From a virus, in IMG/VR virus record IMGVR_UViG_3300044699_000014, positions 1-51,190 of that record: a stretch of 51,190 nt of DNA; one strand, given 5' to 3'. Under the pieces are notes generated by a model. It worked only from the letters and a program-made list of their open reading frames with translations, did no database searches and was not told where the DNA came from. The first letter of the stretch is position 1; each line of letters opens with the position of its first letter. Of this stretch, positions 42,052-50,290 are shown one piece after another. A program made the position numbers and the translations under genes.

Positions 42052-42255
42052 TTATGCCACGGGTTTTTCTGCCGGTGTTGGCGGACGTGCACGATTATTC
42101 CAATCGCGTCGACCGCATGTGGTGCAGACGCGCCAATTGCTCTCGCCACTCTCCCACATCCACGAGTGCGCTCGTCCGGTCTGGTTCTCCGGATCACCGT
42201 AGGTGGTGCAGTTGTTCTCGTCGTTGTCCGGGCGTAGGTGTGCTAGGTCGCTCAT
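42052..42255 (-). CDS. Small phage protein with CxxC (67 aa)
   Basis: 67 residues starting MSDLAHLRPDNDENNCTTYG, overlapping the preceding stop (ATGA). A VCTTCGRRDWNN segment gives one CxxC; with the earlier Cys and His it might bind zinc. Unknown function. Confidence 0.6.
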   Translation of the reverse strand: MSDLAHLRPDNDENNCTTYGDPENQTGRAHSWMWESGESNWRVCTTCGRRDWNNRARPPTPAEKPVA

Positions 42256-42614
42256 GCTGCTTCTGCCACTTGCGGGTGAATGTCGATCACGATAGAGAGG
42301 TACTTCTTCACCTGTCTATCCCACACGAGCGCGGGCACGACGCCGCCGTTCACCTCTGCGATGATTGCGCTTGCTGCGGCGATGACTACTGGGTCACCCA
42401 GGCACAGCAGCCAATCATTCGGCTTGAAGTCGCGCAGCTTCTCGCGCATCTTCATGATGGAGAGTTGCGGAGAGATCAACACCGGGCCTGACGGAAGCAA
42501 GACTTCCAGACTGCCGTACTCACGAGCGGCTGTCAAGTCGTACTTATACACAAGCTCGTTGTAGACGTTGCGACGCATCGGGTTCTGCGTGATAAAAACT
42601 TTGCCGGATTTCAT
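42252..42614 (-). CDS. Phage protein of unknown function (120 aa)
   Basis: ATG 42614 follows CCAGAAAGGGAACATC; the longer frame to 42719 overlaps the helicase end and is rejected. MKSGKVFITQNPMRRNVYNE, EVLLPSGPVLISPQLSIMKM and RDFKPNDWLLCLGDPVVIAA form an alpha-beta protein. Its C-terminal AAASAIIAEVNGGVVPALVW stretch is found in several phage proteins of unknown role. It has its own -10 at 42648. Confidence 0.7.
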   Translation of the reverse strand: MKSGKVFITQNPMRRNVYNELVYKYDLTAAREYGSLEVLLPSGPVLISPQLSIMKMREKLRDFKPNDWLLCLGDPVVIAAASAIIAEVNGGVVPALVWDRQVKKYLSIVIDIHPQVAEAA

Positions 42615-42647
42615 GATGTTCCCTTTCTGGGACTGGTGAGACTGTTG

Positions 42648-42653
42648 ATTATA
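42648..42653 (-). promoter_or_regulatory. -10 element TATAAT before the 42614 gene
   Basis: Minus strand CAAC-TATAAT-C, 33 bp upstream of the start, with an AGAAAGGG leader; no operator repeat. Confidence 0.45.
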
Positions 42654-42669
42654 GTTGAGAGGAGGCGCT

Positions 42670-44250
42670 TCATGTCCAGACATGCGAAATAGCCGCCTGT
42701 AGGACAACTTCGCTGACATCTTGTGCGGCCTTGAGGCACTGCACGACTTCTTCGTCGACGGTGTGTTGCGCGATCAGGTCGTAAACCTGCACCGTGTTCG
42801 CGCCATCTGTTCTCGCGAGTCGGCTGATGGCTTGCAGGCGTTCAAGGTAGCTGTAGTCATTCGAGTAAAAAACCATGTAGCTCGCCACACCCTGCAAGCC
42901 GTCGAGGCCGGTGCCGCCTGACTTCTGCTGACCTACAAAGAAGCGACATGCGGGATCGTCGATGAACCGGCGCTTACTTGCGTCCTTCTCGTTCGATGTG
43001 ATGCGCCCGTGATACTGCGTCACAGCCGCGTCGCCGTAGGTCTGCTTGAGCGTGTCCACAACGGTGTCGATCTCGGCGCTAAAGCGGCACCAGATGACCA
43101 GCTTTTCGCCTTCGCATTCGAGCGCGATCTGCAAGAGTTCCTGCACCTTCGGATTCACGCCCGGTGGCGTGATCGGGCGGGCCTTCGGATCGTCGTCAGA
43201 CGGCGCAAAACCGCCCACAACCTGCGACAACCGGGTTCCCAATGCCAAGGCACCTTCAGCCGTCAGTTGCCCGCTAGGAGCCTGCGCGACGCCCCATCGA
43301 ATCAACTGATCGTAGAGCGTCTGCTGATCCGGGTCTAGCATCACGTAACGCGGGTCTTCATTGACGATGGGCTCAGTGCCGTTGACATCTTCGAGCGTGA
43401 GGAATGCTGACACGCGTTCCAGGCGTTTGCGCAAGTCTCCCAGGTTGCGATAGATGGGCCGGTCTAGTTCGTCCTTCGCGATGATGGCGGGATGAATCGG
43501 GTTGCCGTTCTTGTCTCGGCGCAAGCGTCCTTTCTCTGCGAGTCCCTTCTCAATGTGTTTGACCAGCGGATTATTCGGGCCAAGCATTTGCGCATAGGTC
43601 GACTTGAATGATGCGAGTGATGAATAGCCTAGCATCGCGTCGCCCATTAGTTCAAACTGACCGTATGCAGAGAACGGGTTTTGCCGCAGGAGTGTGCCTG
43701 TGCCGATGCGACGAATGCGGGCCATGCGCATTACTGGTTTGATTGCCTTGTATACATCGCTGCGCGGATTGCTCGTGCGGTGGCTCTCATCGTCGTCGCA
43801 CATATAGCGCTTCACGGTTTGCAATAGTGCGATGATCTTTCTGCCGCGTGGCGTTTGCAATGCATCGAAGCTCATTGTGAGAATGAACATCACACCCAGC
43901 GGCGGTGTTGCCAGCACGAGTCGCTCAAGTTGTGCGTAGGCGCGCACACCCATCTTCGCATAATAGTTGCAACACACCGTCGGGACAGCGCAGTGCTTCG
44001 GCACGCCTTCTTCGATCCACTGCCGGTCGACACCGTCGGGGCAGATAACAACGAGTGCGTCGATGCGTCCAGCGAGAAAGTTCGCCGCAGCGTGATCGAG
44101 GCCGATCTTTGTCTTGCCGGTGCCGGGACGACATAGGAACGCGAGCGCTGGCCGGTCCCACATTGTCTCGATGACATCGCGTTGCTTGCCGCGTGGCTCG
44201 GTCTTGTACTTAAACGTCGGCGGTAGGGGCGGCGGTAGCGGGTGCAGCAT
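42670..44250 (-). CDS. SNF2-like DEAD/H-box helicase
   Basis: About 526 aa from ATG 44250 (MLHPLPPPLPPTFKYKTEPR); an in-frame ATG at 44277 is possible. Motif I LCRPGTGKTKIGLDHA, motif II CDDDESH, motif III IGTGTLLRQNP, helicase C-half LVIWCRFSAEIDTVVDTLKQ, motif V KSGGTGLDGLQG and motif VI RLQAISRLARTDG: the complete set of an SF2 SNF2-type motor. Phages use such helicases in replication, replisome remodelling or recombination. The frame is intact throughout. Confidence 0.9.
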   Translation of the reverse strand: MLHPLPPPLPPTFKYKTEPRGKQRDVIETMWDRPALAFLCRPGTGKTKIGLDHAAANFLAGRIDALVVICPDGVDRQWIEEGVPKHCAVPTVCCNYYAKMGVRAYAQLERLVLATPPLGVMFILTMSFDALQTPRGRKIIALLQTVKRYMCDDDESHRTSNPRSDVYKAIKPVMRMARIRRIGTGTLLRQNPFSAYGQFELMGDAMLGYSSLASFKSTYAQMLGPNNPLVKHIEKGLAEKGRLRRDKNGNPIHPAIIAKDELDRPIYRNLGDLRKRLERVSAFLTLEDVNGTEPIVNEDPRYVMLDPDQQTLYDQLIRWGVAQAPSGQLTAEGALALGTRLSQVVGGFAPSDDDPKARPITPPGVNPKVQELLQIALECEGEKLVIWCRFSAEIDTVVDTLKQTYGDAAVTQYHGRITSNEKDASKRRFIDDPACRFFVGQQKSGGTGLDGLQGVASYMVFYSNDYSYLERLQAISRLARTDGANTVQVYDLIAQHTVDEEVVQCLKAAQDVSEVVLQAAISHVWT

Positions 44251-44754
44251 GGGTGCTTTTCGGATGAAGTACAGCACGCTTCTGTACGGCAGTGAGCCAA
44301 CGTGTATTCTCGGGTGTGTAGTCCTTCTTTTGATCGAGGCGACTTAAGATCGTGTTAGGCGGGCGCGGTCCAACGTCTTCGAGCCAGTTGTCGAAGTCAT
44401 TCCAGCGTTCGCACACTCTGATGCCAAGTGCACCGCATGTCTGATAGCCGTGTGCTTTCGGTTGGTCGTGCGTTTATGCATGCCTTTCCAAATGAAGTAC
44501 AGCGGGTGCGCGCTCTTTGGATCACCTTTGCGCGAGCAACCGCACGACTTGACTGTGCCCAGGCGCAGGTATCGTCCTTGTACGGTCTTGAGTGTTCCAC
44601 ATTCGCATTCACAAAGGAATGCGCGATTTTTGCCGATGTTGTTTGCTTGCCTTATGACGGTGAGTTTGCCGAATTGAGAGCCGATGGGTATGTCAATTGC
44701 TTGCACAGAAGAATTAGGCCAAGCGTTAGGCCAAGTGCTAGGAGGGGCGTTCAT
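44210..44754 (-). CDS. HNH-type homing endonuclease-like protein, frameshifted
   Basis: Start MNAPPSTWPNAWPNSSVQAI at 44754. Residues IGSQFGKLTVIRQANNIGKN, then LCECECGTLKTVQGRYLRLG with SCGCSRKG form the Cys-rich N-terminal part. HPLYFIWKGMHKRTTNRKHT then shifts frame near 44465 to YQTCGALGIRVCERWNDFDN, WLEDVGPRPPNTILSRLDQK and DYTPENTRWLTAVQKR. This is the order of the HNH/AP2-like phage endonucleases (W-x(2)-M...YG-x(2)-GI-x-VC-x-RW...DMG-RP...LDRID...Y-x-PENCRW). Rebuilt ~181 aa. It lies next to the helicase gene, with which it overlaps. Confidence 0.75.
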
Positions 44755-44780
44755 TTCATCGCTTTCTGTTTTGTTTGTGT

Positions 44781-45035
44781 CTAGTGTAGCGTCAACGGAT
44801 TTGTGTTGAGCACGAGAAACTCGTCGAGACGTGCTTCGACCTCTTCTTCTTGTGGGGATTTTTCGCGCCAGTCTGCGACTTGACGCAAGAACACTCGGCG
44901 CATTTTGCCGTGAGAGTACGTGGCGATGTGATGTTCTTTGTCAACGACTTCTACACCTTCAGTGCGTAACGCACCACTGCCGGTGAGCGTGCACACGACG
45001 TACTTCTCGTTCTCGAATAGGCATCTGAGTTCCAT
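44781..45035 (-). CDS. DUF3567 family protein
   Basis: 84 residues from ATG 45035 (CAGAAAGGACAGAA leader). MELRCLFENEKYVVCTLTGS, EGVEVVDKEHHIATYSHGKM and REKSPQEEEVEARLDEFLVL end in NPLTLH, the typical ending of DUF3567. That family is largely confined to Burkholderiales and their phages. Function unknown. It is the first gene of the long leftward block and sits under a consensus-like promoter. Confidence 0.8.
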   Translation of the reverse strand: MELRCLFENEKYVVCTLTGSGALRTEGVEVVDKEHHIATYSHGKMRRVFLRQVADWREKSPQEEEVEARLDEFLVLNTNPLTLH

Positions 45036-45063
45036 TTCTGTCCTTTCTGGGTTGGTAGGCGAG

Positions 45064-45091
45064 ACTGTAGCAGAGAATCGAGCTATGTCAA
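45064..45091 (-). promoter_or_regulatory. Sigma-70 promoter for the leftward replication block
   Basis: Minus strand TTGACA (45086-45091), 16-bp spacer, TACAGT (45064-45069), 29 bp before the 45035 start. This is the best -35 on the minus strand and divergent from the next promoter. Confidence 0.75.
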
Positions 45092-45112
45092 TAACCCCAA
45101 TGGATGAGCAGG

Positions 45113-45140
45113 TTGCAATCCTGGGGAATCCGTGTAGAAT
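45113..45140 (+). promoter_or_regulatory. Promoter for the primase-helicase operon
   Basis: Plus strand TTGCAA (45113-45118), 16-bp spacer, TAGAAT (45135-45140), 54 bp before the 45195 start. The leader carries CCAGAAAGG, the same ribosome-site word as the minus-strand early genes. Confidence 0.6.
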
Positions 45141-45194
45141 GTACGACCAGCCTACGGGCGGACCGATGAGCTAACCCAGAAAGGTAAAGAAAGC

Positions 45195-46154
45195 ATGCCC
45201 GCACTTGACGGCATAACTAATTCCGTTGTCCTAGCCGAATTGTTCAAAGGACTAGGACCAGAAGAGAGAGCAATTCTCTGTTCTGTGAGAGGAAATCCCA
45301 GCGAAGCATCACCTAAAGCATGGAGTGGCACGCCTTGGAATGGCGGCGCATGTCCATTGCATCATGACCGCAACAACTATGTCGCCATCAGTAGCTTTCG
45401 CGAAGAAGAAGGGCCGCTTCAAACGACGCAAAGCACAATTCTCGCGAACGTGGTGCATCATGATCGACGATGTCGGCACGAAGATACCGCAGCACAGCAT
45501 TGCCGACTGATCTTCTGCCTACGCTTGTCATCGAGACATCGCCGGGCAACTTCCAAGTATCCTATTTTCTCGAAGCACCGCAGAGCAATGGTGATCTCGT
45601 TGCTGATGGCATTCAAGCGCATCATTGAATCATTGACTGCGGGCGGTGTCGATCCAGGCATGGCCGGTGTTACTCGCGTGCTTCGTCTGCCTGAAGGTAT
45701 CAACGGCAAGCCGCGTGACGGTGGACCGTGGCAATGCAAGGTGTGGGTGTGGCGTCCTGAATCGCGCACACCGTGGAATGATATACGCGATGCGTTCCAC
45801 ATCACAGAGCGACACAGGTCATACGTCGAGCCTGATGACGGTGTGACGCAAGAGCGCATTCGGTGCTTCAAGATCATGCGCGATGCAATCAAATTCCTGG
45901 GTCTTGTGAAGCATGCAACCGGCAGCGGTTGGATGGATATTACTTGTCCTTGGATTGCGCATCACACCGCACGCAGCAACACTGGCACTGCCGTTGCGCC
46001 ACCGATGAAGGCGAATGGATGGATGGGCGGCTTCAAGTGCCATCATGGGCATTGTGAGGCAAAGAATTGGGGCGACCTTGAATCATGGGTTGCCGACACG
46101 ATCATTGAACAGGGCGAGCGAAATCGCGGTCCGTTCTACGGAGATAACGCATGA
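45195..46154 (+). CDS. RepB-like DNA primase with zinc motif, frameshifted
   Basis: Start MPALDGITNSVVLAELFKGL at 45195. After NNYVAISSF the frame changes near 45395 to RTWCIMIDDVGTKIPQHSIA, then near 45505 to LPTLVIETSPGNFQVSYFLE, and near 45620 back to SLTAGGVDPGMAGVTRVLRL. The DD-x-GTK and ETSPGNFQ motifs are those of RepB-type archaeo-eukaryotic primases of phages and plasmids. The C-terminal CPWIAHHT...FKCHHGHC is a zinc-binding element. The last codons overlap the helicase gene (ATGA). It makes primers for replication; the frame changes are read as indels. Confidence 0.8.
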   Translation: MPALDGITNSVVLAELFKGLGPEERAILCSVRGNPSEASPKAWSGTPWNGGACPLHHDRNNYVAISSFREEEGPLQTTQSTILANVVHHDRRCRHEDTAAQHCRLIFCLRLSSRHRRATSKYPIFSKHRRAMVISLLMAFKRIIESLTAGGVDPGMAGVTRVLRLPEGINGKPRDGGPWQCKVWVWRPESRTPWNDIRDAFHITERHRSYVEPDDGVTQERIRCFKIMRDAIKFLGLVKHATGSGWMDITCPWIAHHTARSNTGTAVAPPMKANGWMGGFKCHHGHCEAKNWGDLESWVADTIIEQGERNRGPFYGDNA

Positions 46155-47897
46155 CAGATTCAGTCGATCCTTGGTCCGACACTGAGCATGACAAAGAACT
46201 CTTAAGGCAGCAACGCCTAAAGCCAGCGGATAAACCGGAAGACCTTGGACCGGACAACTCAGGACACATCACTGTCGATGGCACCGGGATATTAGACACC
46301 GATCTCATGCACGAATTCGTGCGCGATAACGGGTATATGTTCTGCATGGACAACTCGATTCCAAGGCGCAGAGCTTTTCGTGTTCAGCAGAAAGCAGCGA
46401 ATGTGGCGAAACCATCATGTGATCGAGAAGATTCATGATCTCGCGAAAGATGTTGTGAACCATCACAAGATGCGATTGATCGAGATTCAAGATGAGATGA
46501 GTAGCATAGGCGTGACGGCAGAGAGACGACAGGCACTTGCACCGCAACACGCTGCACTGATGTCGTTGGTCAAGCGCTGTGGCAAGGCCAATACGATTCG
46601 AGACATCGCGAGCATGTCACACAAGCACTTGCTGTCGACGCTCATTGAGAAACGTGTTGCTCTTGATGCGAACCCATTGTTGTTGAATTGCGAGAACGGC
46701 GCAGTCGACTTGAACACCGGCAAATTCAGACACCGCAGAAGGGATGACTACCTCACGAAGAGCACTGGCACATGGTATGACCCTGATGTCGACTACTCAT
46801 GGTTCGAAGAAGCGGTGCGAAAGATATTCGATGGCAATGAAGAGATATATGACTTCGTGCATAAATGGTTCGGCTACAGCGTCACTGGCTTGCGTCGAGA
46901 TCACGCGATTCTCATTCTGTTCGGCAAAGGACGTAACGGCAAGAGCTTGCTGATTGACGCGATTGCGACGGCACTCGGTGCGTATGCGTTTAAGTTGCCG
47001 CGAGGCTTCATGGAGATAAAGAAGTTCGGCACAGACAATAATGATTTGTATGCGCTAGCGGGATTGAACGGTGCTCGCTTTGCTCATGGGTCTGAGACAG
47101 GAGAACACGCAGACCTTAAGCCTGAAGTGATTAAAGCGATTACCGGCGATGACACCATCACGGCACGTCACTCGCATAGGGACTTGAAGACATTCACGAT
47201 CACGCACAAGATCACGCTTGCGACTAACTACAAGCCAAAGGTGCCCGCCGATGATGATGCGATATGGGCTCGCTTGTTTCTGACGCCGACACCGGCACGA
47301 TTCGACCGAAGGATGAAGTGTTGCTCGGTGAGGCTAAGTATGAATGGGATCAACAACTACTAGAGCGATGCAAGTCACCTGAAGGTCGATCAGCGGTGTT
47401 GCGCTGGGCTGTTGCCGGTGTGCCGAAGTATCTCGCTGAAGGGCTCGTTGTACCGGGCAGCATCAAGAATCAGATTGCACTACACCGCAGGGACATGGAT
47501 GATGTCGGCGCGTTTGTGCAGGAGGTCACAGAATACATGACACCGGCAGAGACTAGCGAGTTGGACTCTGTTAGTGTTCCGGTGGATCAGAAGAAAAGCG
47601 TGCAAAGTACGCTGCGATGAAAGATTACGTACAGGGTTGTCAAATTGATCGAGGTCTGTTCTTCAAGCTCTATCAAGCATGGTGCAAATCACAGGGTATT
47701 ACACACCCAAAAAATCAACGGCAACTCATACGCTATCTTAAAGAAAACATACGCATGTGGTCAAACGATGTTGAAGGTCAATTGAAGATGTCGCCCATGA
47801 TTGAGAAGCAAACACCGAAGGTGGTTACGTGTGGCGATGGGTCAAGCTGTCGCAACAAGGTCGACGACTTCTGTCCGAGATCAGGGGTGGGCACTGA
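46151..47897 (+). CDS. SF3 helicase, D5/P4 primase C-terminal type, frameshifted
   Basis: Start MTDSVDPWSDTEHDKELLRQ; indels near 46385, 47290, 47600 and 47820 join four open segments. The N-terminal part has DTDLMHEFVRDNGYMFCMDN. The D5-N region runs to LLNCENGAVDLNTGKFRHRR. Walker A is FGKGRNGKSLLIDAI; then ETGEHADLKPEVIKAITGDD, LATNYKPKV and AIWARLFLTP are the SF3/P4 helicase motifs. The C-terminal winged-helix-like KDYVQGCQIDRGLFFKLYQA then GYVWRWVKLSQQGRR ends at TGA 47895-47897 (an alternative stop lies at 47922). Rebuilt ~582 aa. Works with the upstream primase at the replication origin. Confidence 0.85.
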
Positions 47898-47956
47898 GCA
47901 CGACGAAAATACTCCGTTCTAAGCTAAAGGACCAAAGAACACACCGGCAAGGGGGG

Positions 47957-48067
47957 TGAAACAGTGAAACAGGACGACAGATGCGTTTTGGCCTATTCTC
48001 TCTAGTAAATGCATTTCTAAGGGCGATTTACCCTAAAAAGCATCTGTCGTACTGTTTCGCTGTTTCA
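47957..48067. repeat. Long inverted repeat with GAAACAG direct repeats
   Basis: Arms 47957-47989 and 48035-48067 match at 30 of 33 positions around a 45-bp loop. Each arm contains two GAAACAG-type words and ACGACAGATGC. A third CTGTTTCAG word lies in the palindrome CTCTGTTTCAGAG (48181-48193). The loop holds AAATGCATTT and GGGCGATTTACCC. The whole non-coding stretch 47898-48208 (311 bp) also holds a promoter. Position between the replicative helicase and the small terminase gene fits a packaging site (cos or pac) or replication origin; which one is not decided. Confidence 0.75.
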
Positions 48068-48137
48068 GTATTTAAGTGTTATAGCCGTTTAGTGATAGGT
48101 TTTGGGCTGAGTTGTGTCGATCTCCGGTGTTGTTCGC

Positions 48138-48164
48138 TTGACAAGTTGCGATTGCCGGTATACT
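48138..48164 (+). promoter_or_regulatory. Sigma-70-like promoter before the terminase genes
   Basis: TTGACA (48138-48143), 15-bp spacer, TATACT (48159-48164), 45 bp upstream of the small terminase start. Both boxes are near consensus; the spacer is short and may have lost a base. Likely the late promoter for packaging and head genes. Confidence 0.7.
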
Positions 48165-48208
48165 TCTGCGGTGTTGTCCGCTCTGTTTCAGAGTTTCTTA
48201 GAGGGATC

Positions 48209-48634
48209 ATGAGTGACGAAACAAACACACCCGACGAAGAAGACCGCTCTCCTGGGTGGAATCTTCGCGGTCGCAAATATCCTGGCTCGGGTCGCAAAGA
48301 AGGTGTGCAAAACAAAGTGACTCGCGAGTTCAAGACGATTGTGCAAGACCTCATCGACGAGAACGCCGACAACGTGCGCGTGTGGCTTGATCGAGTCGCT
48401 AACGGTGTGGCCGGTGAGTACCTAGATCGACCCGAAGGCGGGCGCGATGTCGTGCGGCACCCTATCGCGGCGGACCCTGCGCGGGCCGTGGACCTCATAG
48501 GCAAGCTCGCGGAGTACGTTGCCCCCAAACTCACGCGAACGGAGGTCACAGGCGCCGGCGGTGCCCCTCTTGCCCCTCCGGTGTTGCGTGTGACCATCGA
48601 GGGCAAGCCCGGTGACGCAGAACCCGAGTCCTGA
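48209..48634 (+). CDS. terS: Terminase small subunit
   Basis: 141 residues from ATG 48209 after TTAGAGGGATC; the longer frame from 47981 crosses the inverted repeat and promoter and is rejected. GRKYPGSGRKEGVQNKVTRE then FKTIVQDLIDENADNVRVWL is the usual DNA-binding opening. DPARAVDLIGKLAEYVAPKL is the oligomerisation part found in many small terminases. It recognises the packaging site, for which the adjacent inverted repeat is the candidate, and overlaps the large-subunit gene. Confidence 0.85.
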   Translation: MSDETNTPDEEDRSPGWNLRGRKYPGSGRKEGVQNKVTREFKTIVQDLIDENADNVRVWLDRVANGVAGEYLDRPEGGRDVVRHPIAADPARAVDLIGKLAEYVAPKLTRTEVTGAGGAPLAPPVLRVTIEGKPGDAEPES

Positions 48635-50068
48635 TCTCGGCTCGATTCTGCGATTGCAGTACAAGCAGGGGCTCGCGTTTCTTTCGAAGGCGACTGAGCT
48701 TCTCTATGGTGGTGCGGCGGGCGGTGGCAAGAGTTACCTGATGCGCGTTGCGGCGATTGCGTGGTGCGTGCTCATACCTGGGCTTCAGGTCTACATTTTC
48801 CGGCGCACGTTTCCTGACTTGCACAAGAATCACATGGAGGGACCGACATCGTTCCTCTTTTGCTTGCTGCGTGGATTCTTTTTCGATGGGTCAAGATCAA
48901 CTATCAAGAGGGGCAGATACGTTTCTATAACGGCTCGGTTATTCATCTGTGCCACTGTCAATACGAGCACAATGTCTATAACTATCAAGGCGCAGAGATT
49001 CACGTTCTGTTGATCGACGAGATTACACACTGGACTGAGCCGATGTATACCTATCTGCGCGGACGTGTGCGCATGGTAGGCATCAATATCCCGCCTGAGT
49101 ACGCAGGCTTGTTCCCGCGTGTGCTGGTGAGTGGCAATCCAGGCGGTATCGGTCACAATTGGGTCAAGGCTTCGTTCATAGACAACGTCGCACCGTTCGC
49201 ACTTAGGCAGATGGAAGAAGACGACGGAGGCATGATCCGATCATTCATCCCTGCGAAACTCGCGGACAATCCGGCATTACTCAAGGCTGATCCGAAGTAT
49301 CGGGCAAGGCTAGCGGGTCTTGGCTCGCCTGCGCTCGTGCGTGCGATGCTTGAGGGTGATTGGGACATCGTTGCCGGTGGCATGTTCGATGACGTGTGGC
49401 GTCGTGAGGTGCATGTCATCGAGCCCTTCGCAATTCCCCCATCGTGGGCGATTGATCGTGCATTCGATTGGGGATCGAGCAAACCGTTCAGCGTTGGATG
49501 GTGGGCAGAGAGCGACGGCACAGAGTGCTATCTCGCAGACGGTCGACGTTGGTCCTATCCACGAGGTACGCTGTTCAGGATCAACGAGTGGTATGGTTGG
49601 AATGGCAAGCCTAATCAGGGATTGAAACTCTCTGATCGAACCATTGCACAAGGCATCATCGAGCGACAGAAAGAGTGGGGCATGCACATGCGGTGTTCTG
49701 CGGGGCCAGCGGACAGCAGCATCTTCGACGAGATCAACGGCGACAGTCCAGCGAAGCAGCAATCAGCGCTCGGTGTGTATTGGACGAAGGCCGATAAGAC
49801 ACCGGGCTCACGCAAAGCTCGATGGTCCCTAATGCGTGGGCGCATGGCAGCGTCGCTTAAGCCACGCATGGAAGACGCAGGCTTGTTCATCTTCAACACG
49901 TGCCCGCATTTCTTTCGCACGATACCCGTGTTGCCGCGTCTAGAGCGTGATCCTGATGACATCGACACCGACGCAGAGGATCACGTCGCAGACGAGGCGG
50001 GCTATCGCTTGTTGAAAGAAGCAACTGATGCGATGACGATTCGCATGGGATTCAGCACCAACGGTTAA
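48612..50068 (+). CDS. terL: Terminase large subunit, one frameshift
   Basis: GTG 48612 (inside the end of terS). ATPase part: TELLYGGAAGGGKSYLMRVA (Walker A GGAAGGGKS), FRRTFPDLHKNHMEGP. Frame changes near 48875 to WVKINYQEGQIRFYNGSVIH. Walker B is VLLIDEITHW, with the coupling motif VSGNPGGIGHNWV. Nuclease part: AIDRAFDWGSSKPFSVGWWA, GPADSSIFDEINGD and EDHVADEAGYRLLKEATDAM, with the acidic residues of RNase H-like terminases. Rebuilt ~485 aa. The motor that packages DNA through the portal. Confidence 0.95.
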
Positions 50069-50079
50069 AGGAGAAAGCT

Positions 50080-50286
50080 ATGCTATCACCAGATCAGCGC
50101 TTGCTATTGGGCGAGCTAAAGGAGTTTCTCACGGCTCTACCTGCGGAAGTGGCACCGGGCAGACCCGAGTGGCGTGCTGTGCTCATGACACGCATCGACA
50201 CGACGCTCGCAGCGGACGCAGAGCAAGAAGCGATGATCGGTGGCATACGCGGTGCGTTCACGCGTTGGTTGAGCAAAGGCAAGTAG
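50080..50286 (+). CDS. Small protein between terminase and portal (68 aa)
   Basis: 68 residues after AAAGGAGAAAGCT. Helical: MLSPDQRLLLGELKEFLTAL then MIGGIRGAFTRWLSKGK. Not recognised. Tight spacing to terL and portal suggests a packaging or connector accessory role. Confidence 0.65.
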   Translation: MLSPDQRLLLGELKEFLTALPAEVAPGRPEWRAVLMTRIDTTLAADAEQEAMIGGIRGAFTRWLSKGK

Positions 50287-50290
50287 CATC

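Noticed and set aside
47981-48208. Longer small-terminase start upstream of 48209
   Set aside because: The extension would translate the inverted repeat and the promoter, and gives a cysteine- and phenylalanine-rich stretch unlike terminases.
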